Assembly (NCBI GenBank): GCA_025345505.1
Contig: JANVCC010000018.1
Coordinates: forward strand, 7,426,316-7,490,315
Reading direction: 5' to 3'
From: Todiramphus chloris collaris
Taxonomy: Eukaryota; Chordata; Aves; Coraciiformes; Alcedinidae
DNA: 64,000 bases
The notes beneath the pieces were generated by a model. That model was given only the letters and a program-made list of their open reading frames with translations, had not been told where the DNA came from and did not search any database. The position numbers were made by a program, and so were the translations under genes. Of this stretch, positions 38,501 through 47,728 are shown piece after piece. Numbering within the stretch: position 1 is the first letter of the stretch; every line of letters begins with the position of its first letter.

Positions 38501-40668
38501 GCAAGTAGCAGGTTCAAGGTGGTCTTCAAGTGAATGCAAAGATGTAGTGGAAATTCCTATAAGAGGATGCTAAAAGTTTATGTATATTCAAGGCACAAGT
38601 TGAATAAATTCATAGAAGAGGAATTCCTTAGGATTCCAAAGTATAAAGAAATCACCTCTGTTTTAGAAGGTGTTTGAGCTGTAAATTGCTGATCTGTAGG
38701 AGAATATTGTGAAGACATCTCAGATGAACTTGTTCTCTTAGATTTTTTCTCAGACATCCAATTCTGATCACTACTGAAGACAAATTTCTGGTCTAGATTG
38801 ACCTTTGGTCCGATTGAAAATGGATTCTCTGTGTTCTTTAATATGCACAGATGGATGGCATGTAAAACTGAGTCCTTAACTCGATTTTGCCACCATGCAG
38901 TGAAAGAACACAGGATGGCAGGAGGAAGGGGAATGAGAAGCACCCACTGCAATGTGTAGATGTCTTTGTCTGGACTATTTGTTTAGATTCCCTTTATAGC
39001 CAGTGCAGATCTAGTCAATACTACATATGGAATGTAAGCTCTGATACAGCTGGTCAAAAATCATTGCCTGTTTTAAGAGATGTGTTTCAAATTTGACAGA
39101 TTGAGTAGATTGAGCTGATGGAAGCCAAGAGTGATATGTTCAGACAAACTTACATTGTAGATGACTCAGTCAATTGAACTTTGAGACCTCCTAGACTGGC
39201 AAACTGAAAAGAAATGCATGCCTAACATAGCTAAGATAACTTGGTAGTATGACTATGTAAAGTTGTTCAAAAAATAGAGCATGCAATTTTGTTCGAGTGA
39301 ATAAAAAGTATAATTACACAGATGTCTGTCTTCTCTCACAGACTTCCAGAGCTACGACAATAAGAATAAAATCTAGTTCTTAACATTCCTAAAGAAGAGG
39401 ATTTTAGCTCATACTTGTTACTGTCATATGAGGTAACTTGAGTGTCAATACTTAGGACATTTGGAGTGGGAGAAAAGAGAATAACAATAATTAAAAAATC
39501 CAATATACTTGGAAAAGAAAAGGAACTTTGTTTTGCCTGCAACTTTAGATATTGTTAGTTATGAGAGGCAGTTACTGCATTGGAAAAAAGGGCCTAGCAA
39601 TTTTTTCCCTTCCTGAGGTTCAGGAATACAAAGACTAAGTTACAGTTATCTGTACACTGTGTGAAATTCTATTGCTAAAGATTTTTCTCTCAGCAGAGGT
39701 ATGGATTTGACTACACTCTTTCACTGTGGCTTACATTATGTATGGTCAATCAGACTGAACTGAGACATGTAAAGCAGTAAGCCACGTTTCAATCTCTTCA
39801 ATACTACAGCACAGCACATTCAGGTCCATGGAGTAACATGATTTCCAAGCCCCTTCTCCTTAGGAAACATATGCAGCATGCAAACTTCACCTACAAATGG
39901 ATAGGTAGACAGAGTTAATACAACCTATTTTATGTAAGTTGAAGTATAAGTCAATCAAAAAATATTTCCAGGTAGTAGGAAGAATCTTTTGCGAAAAGGA
40001 GAGTAGACTATTGCTGTCTTTGATTATGGGCATTATAGGGTAGAAATAAGTGTCCAAAACCAAAATCCTTGAGTTTTTTTTAACTTGTTAACTCCCGCTT
40101 ATCTGAAAACTCTCAAAAATAAGACGTAATGAATTTGTCATGGTTCATTTGCAGGAGAGAAGTATATCAGTGTTGCAGATTATATTCTTTTTCCTTGAAA
40201 ACTTAAGATAGCACTGTTTCAAAACATCAGGTCTTGAAAAGTATACTGCAACAGAAGATATCATCTCTTTTCAGGTATCCTGTGGCTGTTCAGTTTACTG
40301 GCTTTTGGCTAGAACAATCTCAAAACTAAAGTCATATGTGTGTGAAACTTTCTACATCTTCTCTACAATAAAGGTCTTTTAAACTACTATGTATTCCCTG
40401 TAATTCTTTTCCATTCTTTTTCTGTTCAAGATAACACTGCTAATTCCACCTAATGTCAGCTTTTTAGTTTCTTTTCCTTTAGACTCACTGCTAATTATCT
40501 GAACTCAGAACTTTTTATTCCATGGTTTCTTACTAATCTTATAACAGCTTTCAATATCATATTTACATACTAATTTGTGATTTGGAGTTCTTACATTAAA
40601 TATAGATGTCAAGACCATGTTTATCTTATGTTATAATCTACTAATCATATGGGGATGCTCAATGCAAC
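32508..40668. other. AT-rich single-copy DNA, no gene seen
   Basis: About 8.2 kb without a clear transposon or gene. It holds two A-runs (37196-37213 and 37864-37887). Two overlapping frames at 34569-35007 (133 and 107 codons, different phases) and a minus-strand frame at 38578-38952 (124 codons) have no recognised motif. A weak coding-like stretch at 36138-36533 is discussed as a finding. None is strong enough to call a gene. Confidence 0.42.
37864..37887. repeat. Poly(A) run
   Basis: 24 consecutive A. No retrogene or LINE body was recognised just upstream on either strand. Confidence 0.9.
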
Positions 40669-40707
40669 AATACTACTTCCTTTTATCCTTCTGTCTGTTT
40701 GGGTATT
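40669..40707 (+). repeat. 39-bp direct repeat, copy 1
   Basis: It begins AATACTACTTCC and ends TTTGGGTATT, and matches 42179-42217 at 38 of 39 positions (T against C at the 21st base). It ends about four bases before the 5' end of the CR1 at 40711. The repeat spacing is 1510 bases. Confidence 0.93.
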
Positions 40708-40710
40708 TAC

Positions 40711-41436
40711 CCCCTGGAAAGCAGCTCCATGGAGAGGGACCTTGGCATCCTGGTGGACAATAAGTTAGCCATGGAACAGCAATATGTCCTTGTGGCCAAG
40801 AAGGCCAATGGTATCCTGGGGTGCATAAAGAAGAGTGGGGCCAGCAGGTAAAGGAAGTTCTCCTCCCTCTCCACTCTGTACTAGAAAGACAGTATCTTGA
40901 GTATTGTGTTCAGTTCTGGGCTCCCCAGTTCAAGAGGGACAGGGAAATACTAGAGAGAGTCCAAAGGAGAGCTACAAAGATGATTAAGGGACAGGAGCAT
41001 CTCTCTTATGAGGAAAGGCTGAGAGGCCTGGGGCTGTTTATCTTGGAGAAGAGAAGACTGAGAGGGGATCTTATGAATGTTTACAAATCTCTGAAGGGTA
41101 GGTGTCAAGTAGAAGGGGCCAGTCTCTTTTTGGTTGTGCCCTGTGGTAGGACAAGAGATAATGCTGGCAAATTGAGACACAGGAAGATCCATGTCAACAT
41201 GAAGAACAAATTCTTCACTGTGAGAGTGACAGAGCACTGGAACAGGCTTCCCAGAGATGTTGTAGAGTCTCCTCTAGAGACTTTCAAGAGCCTCCTGGAT
41301 CTGTTCCTGTGTGGCCTGCTTTGGGTGATTCTACACTGGTAGAGTTGGACTCGATGATCTCCAGAGGTCCCTTTGAACCCCTACCATTGTATGATTCTGT
41401 GATTCCATGATTGTGTGATTGTATGATTCTATGAAC
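40711..41436 (+). mobile_element. CR1 LINE, 3' 0.7 kb
   Basis: Starts in the ORF2 C-terminal half (CTGGAAAGCAGCTCCATGGA, then GGACCTTGGCATCCTGGTGG). A frame at 40821-41342 is open for 173 codons and reads the usual path: [72 protein letters not shown]. The early part (40711-40850) lies in another frame. The 3' end carries about six octamer variants (GATTCTGT, GATTCCAT, GATTGTGT, GATTGTAT, GATTCTAT) at 41392-41436, the longest such tail in the window. The 5' end sits next to a 39-bp direct repeat. Confidence 0.94.
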
Positions 41437-42178
41437 AGGAGTGTCTGTGTCAGCCCCAGGAGCATTGCATTAATTGCACTAATGGTACAGGTAGGTAATA
41501 CCTGCTCTATTAAGCTAGGAACTTCTTAATGTAACCTTCCAGGAGAATATAGTCATACTGGGTATTGATGTTTCTGCGGAGCATTCAAAATATTTTTAAT
41601 ATTATGCACAAACATAACCTACCACCACCACTGCCTCCATTGTCCTCACATAAGTCTGTAAAGGAACCATTAAAAATCCATTAAGCTTGTTAGTTTGCAC
41701 AGCTTTCAGGGAATCTTGCTGCAAGTTTTGCTATTTCAACACTTAAGGGCTTCTATTAAACACAGCAATCTTTGAGCTATAAGAGTTTACTGGAATGGCC
41801 CATTAAGTGAGAGTTTTCTAGGGGGGATTATGTCTGGGAGAAGAAGGGGAGATCAGAGTTGTAATTATACAAATGGGTTTTGCTTTCTGCATTTTGTTTT
41901 TAAGAGCAAAAGTGATTTCTGTTATCTCAAGAAACCCAAAAGCAAAATGTTAAAGAGCAACTGGATGGTGTCATGATTAACGTTTTTATAAGGGATTCAG
42001 GAAACTGGTTACAAGTCTTTGACTTTAGATTTCAGGGAAAAAAAAAAAAAAAAAAAAAATCACTTAAGAACTGTTCTGGAAATGCTGAATAACTAAAAAT
42101 TTCTCTCTATTTAAACCAGACCTGTAGCTGCTGGGACTGCTTAGTATCACTTATTTTTTAATTCTGTAATACAGAGCT
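41437..42178. other. Sequence between CR1 tail and second 39-bp repeat
   Basis: About 740 bases without a recognised transposon. It contains a 22-base A-run at 42038-42059. If the 39-bp repeats were target duplications, this stretch would have been inserted with the CR1, but it shows no poly(A) or octamer at its right end. Confidence 0.45.
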
Positions 42179-42217
42179 AATACTACTTCCTTTTATCCTC
42201 CTGTCTGTTTGGGTATT
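42179..42217 (+). repeat. 39-bp direct repeat, copy 2
   Basis: Matches 40669-40707 with one mismatch. It is followed by AAACTTTTTTAGGG, which differs from what follows copy 1. Confidence 0.93.
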
Positions 42218-43754
42218 AAACTTTTTTAGGGTAGGGGCAGGCTCATTTATGACCTCTAGTTTCTCATAAGATTCTAAAAAAATATTAATAAGGAAAAATA
42301 TCTGTGTCTGGAAGAACTTTCCACTTACTTCATTGGTATTCACACATAAAACTCTTAAAAAATCATTGGATTCTCATTTCAACAGCATATGCAGCTATAC
42401 TTTTTCTCTCTGGTCATTTAGTCTTGCATTTTTGCATGAGTATTTTTCATTGTCAATCAGTGCCCTTGCATTGTGAAAGGATATTCATAAACACTTATTG
42501 CAAGCTGTATTTAGGATAGATAGTTCCACCATATGAGGTCTAGCAATTGTTTATTATTTCTGGGAGGGCATAAAATTCCTGAGATGGCATCAAGCTGCTC
42601 ATGGGAATATGTGATACTTCACTGGAATAGTAAGGTTTCACATACTTTTTGTTTGGAAAGCAGTATCTATCTTTACGTTTAGCATGCATAAAAATCTGGT
42701 TAACATTTTCCAATATAAAAAGAAATACATTTATTTGTATTTGGTGTTTTCAAATAGTTGAATACTTCCATGTTTTGCAAAAGGAACTTGAGATTTGGCA
42801 TGAGCACAGTCCTGAGGTCAGGAAGATGCCTTTTACTCTCCTGATGTCTTCAATCCATTCAGGTTTGGCTGAATCTTAAGCTGACAAAAATCACTATTCC
42901 CCATCTGTGCTTTCCTCACTAGAACTTGATAGAGGCTGTCTGCTGAAATCCGTCAGCATCCTATCAGTCCTGCCCATGCACTAACCCAGCATCTCGTTTA
43001 AGTATGCCACAAAGATGAAGCTCCAGATGGGATCATGTAATACTGGTTTCCTTCCAGCTGCTCTTTCCTCATTTAAACAATACTGTGGGTTCATATGGAA
43101 GGGAGATTGGGCTGATAATAGCATGAGTGTAAGTTCAGGCTTTCCATTTTTCATTAAGTTGCTTCTCTTAAATCTGTGCCTTTCTCACTTCCTATTATAC
43201 CTCATCTAAGTTGCACAGTCTGGAAAGAGATCTTTAATGCGGAGCAGCCAGGAAGAAGCAATGCTATTCTGTCAGAAGAATCTGCCAAGTCTTAACATAA
43301 CTAGTCTTGAGCACTTTACTGTGTTGTCTATGCAGTGAGACTGCTCATGCATAATAACATCAAGTGCAGATTTCAAACCTTCAGGTTTGATCATCTTATT
43401 AAAAGGGTTTTGTTTTGTTTTGGTTTTTTTCCTAAAGCACAAAAGGCAGGCAGTGATTTATTATCTTTTCATATGCAATTGCTTGTAGGCAATTGAGACA
43501 CCTGAAGACCATTTAAAAGAGGACAGATTTGTGCATGCAACTTCAATTTTCACATGTACTAATTGTTGAATGCTTGATGTTGTAAATGCAGTAGCACTAA
43601 TTGAAAGCCTCACATAAAATGCAATATATTCTAGGTTTACCTATGCCTGAAACTGATTTTGAATGTAATACATTCCCCTGAATGGTGTCCTCTGACAATA
43701 TTTTTGTAGCAGCACAGCAAACCAACAGACATATCCTGTTCAGCTGAAGTGAAT
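42218..43754. other. Single-copy DNA, no gene seen
   Basis: About 1.5 kb with no recognised feature. Short frames at 42304-42519 and 42649-42879 are chance-like. Confidence 0.42.
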
Positions 43755-43845
43755 CAAAGAATCACAGAATGTTAGAGGTTGGAAGGGACCTCTGAAGATC
43801 ATTGAGTCCAAACCCTCTGCCAGAGCAGGATAGAACTAGAGCAGA
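43755..43845 (-). mobile_element. CR1 LINE, very short 3' end, minus strand
   Basis: The plus strand reads AAAGAATCACAGAATGTTAG, then GGTTGGAAGGGACCTCTGA, then CCAGAGCAGGATAGAACTAG, the antisense of the last 90 bases of a CR1. It is cut off before any coding part. Its 3' end is of the same broad type as the CR1 whose tail lies at 47596-47728. Confidence 0.9.
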
Positions 43846-45205
43846 TCACAAAGAGTGAAGCTGAATACAAAAAACTTTGAGGCAGTAAGGAATAGCAAAA
43901 AAAAATTTACCTGTTCAAGGGAATATACAAGATGACTTGTGAATCTTTTCCATTCTTTCTCTTTTGCACTTCCATAAATGTAATTCCTGTTTGCATGTGA
44001 ACTTGCATCTTAATATATAGTTTATTCAGTAAAAAGAAAGGAACCTATATTTATGGGAATGGTTTAATTTCCTGTATCATTCTGTGGTGGACTACATGGT
44101 TCTGGAAGCCTGACAGATCTGAGAAACTATGTTAATGGGAGCTGACAGTGATGGATAGTGGAAAAACCAAGAACTCCATGACTGATCGGAAGAGGGTGCT
44201 GTTATTCTGGTATGGTCTTGCATCATCCCTGCCAGAACACAGACAATGCCTCAGCAAGATTCTGGAGGATGCTGCCTTTCAGCACAGATGTAATATTAAG
44301 GCCTTGGCTCTTGGTAGTAGTAATTAAGAGACAACGGCACTTTTCACAGTTAGACAAAGATTTCCTGAATAAACCCGCATTTGTCCACTTGTGTTCTGCA
44401 GATAGAAGCTCCTCTACCAAATCAAATTATGGAATTCCTTCCTTTCCTACCCTGCAGCAAAATACTGTGTATTGTTGCTCTACACTACTGAACAGCTGTT
44501 CTTGTTCATCCTACAGGCAATTGCACGTGAAAAGATAATAAATCATTGCTTTCCTAATCTTGAAAACATGTATATGCATTTCAGTCTTAGGAACCATACT
44601 GTGTGAATCCACACTGCTAAATAAAAGACCGCAAGGGAGCAAAGACAGTCTCTGACCCCTGGTGATTTATGTTCCTTAATTGTTTTAACTCTCACCAAGA
44701 AGCCAAGATGTCTTTGACTACAGTCTCTAGAGACTGCTCCTCCAAGGCAATGAGGATGAAACTGCATCAGGTTTGGTGCTCTCCACCCCACATCATCTTT
44801 CAGTACTAACCCCACAGTCTGTGCACCTTCAAATATCCACTGACATTCAATGTCCTAGAGGTTATCTTTACTTTTGTACTATAAAAGTGTTTTGCTGCTG
44901 GGCTGAAACAGACCTCACATTATTTCTGACACTTTGTACTGAAAAGCACATAAAATCAAGATCAAAATTTTGAGGTTACACAGGCACCACTGCAGCCCAG
45001 AGGTGGTCCAGGAAAAAGTGCTATTAAGTGGCTTCAGATACTGCCAGTCTGCTCAAAAGTAAGTCAGTTCTAAGCATTGTGGCAGTGAGTCAGTTTACCA
45101 CTGTCTTTTGATAGTGTAGCTACATTTATCCATTCACCACTTCTACAATAACAAGTAAAATGGCCCAAGAATCACTCTGTAATAATAAAGCATAACTCAC
45201 ATCCA
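43846..45205. other. Single-copy DNA, no gene seen
   Basis: About 1.4 kb without a recognised feature. The frames at 44212-44538 (plus, 108 codons) and 44543-44815 (minus, 90 codons) have no family motif. Confidence 0.42.
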
Positions 45206-46360
45206 TAAGAATAAACTTCAAAAAGGACAAGAAGGCGAATGCAAGAAACTACAGGACAGTCAGCCTCACCTCCATCCCTAGAAAGGCTATTAGGAACAGC
45301 TCATTCTGATGTCACCCTTAAGCATGTCAATGAAGAGAAGGTTATTTGCAGCGGTCAATATGGATTTACCAAGGGGAAATCATGCTTGACCAATCTGATA
45401 TCCTTTTATGACTCTGTGACTAGATGGGTAGATGAGAGGAGAGCAGTGAATGTTGTCTACCTTGACTTCAGGAAGACTTTTGACACTGCCTCCCATAACA
45501 TCCCCATAGCTAAGCTTGGGAAACTTGGGTTAGATGAGTGGACAGTGAGGTGGATTAAGAACTGGCTGAAAAACAGAGCTCAGAAGGTTGTGTTCAGTAA
45601 TGCAGACTCCAGTTGGAGGCCTATAGCTAGTGATGTTCCCCAAGGGCCAGTGCTTGGTCCAGTCTCGTTCAACATATTCAGCAATGTCCTTGAAGAAGTG
45701 GCAGAGCATACCCTCAGCAAGTTTGCTGATGATGCAGAATGGGAAGGATGACTGACACACCAGAAGACTGTGCTGACATTCAGCAAGACCCGGACAGACT
45801 GCCGAGTTGGGTGTGAAGAAAACTAATGAAGTTCCACAAAGGAAAGTATGGGGACCTGCACCTGAGGAGGAATAAGCCCATGCACCAGGACAGGTTAAGG
45901 ATTAACGCCCATGGAGAAGGACTGTGGAGTCCTGGTGGACAATGTTACCTATGGGACAGCAATGTACTCTTGTGATAAAGAAGGCCAATGGCATCATGGG
46001 GTGCCTTAAGAAGAGTGTGACCAGCTGGTTAAGGAAGGTTCTTCTCCACCTCTACTATGCCCTGGTGAGTCATGGTGATGCCCGGTTCTGGGCATCTCTC
46101 CTGTGAGGAGAGGCTGAGAGACCTGTGTTGGTTTAGCCTGGAGGAGAGAAGAATCTGAGAAAGAATCTGATCAATGCTTATAAATATCTAAAGGGCAGGT
46201 ATGAAGAGGATGGGGCCAGATTCTTTTCACTGGTGGCCAGCAACATGACAAGAGGCAACAGGCACAAACTGGAACACAGGAAGGTCCATCTAAACAGGAA
46301 GAAAAACTTCTTTCTGTGAGAGTGACAGAGCCCTGGAACAGGCTGCTCAGAGAGGTCCTG
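45206..46360 (+). mobile_element. CR1 LINE (outer element), 5' part
   Basis: Begins inside the RT finger region (ATAAACTTCAAAAAGGACAAG, coding an FKKGKK-like path, then NYRTVSLTSIP) and runs to CAGAGAGGTCCTG at 46360. There the sequence jumps to another CR1. The missing 3' part resumes at 47596. Frames are broken at about 45290 and after 45751. About 90 bases usually present between GCCCGGTTCTGGGC and ATCTCTCCTGTGAGG are missing at about 46094, so it has an internal deletion as well. Confidence 0.92.
45239..45751 (+). pseudogene. CR1 ORF2 reverse transcriptase fragment (outer)
   Basis: A frame of 170 codons. From about residue 25 it follows CR1 ORF2: QYGFTKGKSCLTNLISFYD, motif A VVYLDFRKTFD with the catalytic Asp at residue 76, WIKNWLKNRAQKVV, SDVPQGPVLGPVSFNIF, and the FADD box at residues 162-165. 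Unlike the 2260 copy, this one keeps the full FADD box. The first 24 residues are read in a shifted frame. The frame stops soon after the box, so it is a dead fragment. Confidence 0.87.
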
Positions 46361-47595
46361 AGCCTAGCCTAGCTAACATGGCTTTAGGAAAGGAAGGTAC
46401 TGCCTGACCAATCTCATATCCTTCTATGACTAGGTGACCTGCCTAGTGGATGAGGGGAAGGCTGTGGATGTGGTTTACCTGGGCTTCAGAAAAGTCTTTG
46501 ACACAGTCTCCCACAGCATCCTCCTGGAAAAGCTGGCAGTCCATGGCTTGGAGAGGTGCACCCTTTTCTGAGTTAAAAACTGGTTGGATGGCCGGGCCGA
46601 GAGAGTGGTGGTGAACACTGAGGCATCCAGTTGGCGTCCGGTGGTGTACCAGGGATCAGTACTGAGCACAGTGCTATTCAACATCTTTATTGATGACCTG
46701 GATGTGGGAACTGAGTCTACCCTCAGTAAATTCACAGATGACAGCAAACTGGGAGGGAGTGTCGATCTGAGAGAGGGTAGGAAGATGCTGCAGAGGGACC
46801 TGGACAGGCTGGGTTGATGGGCTGAGGCCAACAGTATGAAGTTCAACAGGACCAAGTGCAGGGTCCTGCCCTTTGGCCACAATAACCCCAGGCAGCGCTG
46901 CAGCCTGGGGAGGAGTGGCTGGAGAGAGACCTGGCAGTGCTGGGTGACAGCCACTGAACATGAGCCAGCAGTGTGCTCAGGTGGCCCGGAAGACCAATGG
47001 CATCCTGGCTTGTGTCAGCAATAGTGTGGCCAGCAGGACTGGGGATGTGATTCTCCCCCTGTACTCAGCACTGGTGAGGCCTCACCTTGAGTACTGGGCA
47101 CAGTTCTGGGCCCCTCACTTCCAGAAGGGCATTGAGGTGCTGGAGTGGGTCCAGAGAAGAGCAATGAGGCTGGGGAAGGGACTAGAAGGAAAGTCTTAGG
47201 AGAGGAGGCTGAGGGAGCTGGGGTTGTTTAGCCTGGAGAAGAGAAGACTCAGGGGGGACCTTGTCGCTCTCTACAAGTACCTGAAGGGAGGTTGTAGGCA
47301 GGTGGAGGCTGGGCTTTTCTCCCAGGCAACCAGTGACAGGATGAGAGGGCATGGCCTGAAGCTGCACCATGGAAGGTTTTGGTTGGATATCAGGAAACAC
47401 TTCCTGATGGAGAGGGTGATCAGACATTGGAATGGACTGCCCAGGGAGGTGATGGAGTCACTGTCCCTGGATGTGCTTAAAGAAAGGCTGAATGTGGCAC
47501 GTAGTGCAATGGTCTAGTCGATGTGGTAGTGTGAGGTCACAGGCTGAACTTGATGATCTCAGAGGTCTTTTCCAGCCTCAGTAATTCTGTGATTC
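46361..47595 (+). mobile_element. CR1 LINE inserted inside another CR1
   Basis: It begins within the RT region (TTTAGGAAAGGAAGG, coding FRKGRSCLTNL) and ends CCTCAGTAATTCTGTGATTC at 47595, one and a half octamer units. Recognisable stretches are motif A region VVYLGFRKVFD (Asp replaced by Gly at the catalytic position), [24 protein letters not shown], and a C-terminal part at 47224-47517 ([20 protein letters not shown]). Its 3' end (GATGATCTCAGAGGTCTTTT) marks a different subfamily from the outer copy. It interrupts the outer copy, so it is the younger insertion. Confidence 0.92.
46584..46817 (+). pseudogene. CR1 ORF2 reverse transcriptase fragment (inner)
   Basis: A 77-codon piece of the RT core: a [19 protein letters not shown] stretch that lacks part of the usual SGVPQGS, then FIDDLDVG, and FTDD at residues 50-53 where FADD is usual, followed by SKLGG. 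The same frame upstream contains a stop near 46569. It is a broken part of the inner CR1. Confidence 0.83.
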
Positions 47596-47728
47596 TGGAG
47601 TCTTCTTCTCTGGATACTTTCAAAACCCACCTGGATGTAGTTCTGAGCAACATGCTATAGGTGAACCTGCTTTAGTAGTGGGTTTGGATTAGATGATCTC
47701 CAGAGGTCCCATTCTGTGATTCCGTGAA
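47596..47728 (+). mobile_element. CR1 LINE (outer element), 3' part
   Basis: Resumes with TGGAGTCTTCTTCTCTGGAT, exactly the segment that should follow CAGAGAGGTCCTG in a CR1. It then runs through CAAAACCCACCTGGATGTAG and GATGATCTCCAGAGGTCCCA to ATTCTGTGATTCCGTGA. Together with 45206-46360 it rebuilds one CR1 whose body is interrupted by 46361-47595. Confidence 0.9.

Noticed and set aside
38578-38952. Minus-strand frame of 124 codons
   Set aside because: No family motif, no neighbouring coding signal, and a length that chance can produce in a 64 kb window.
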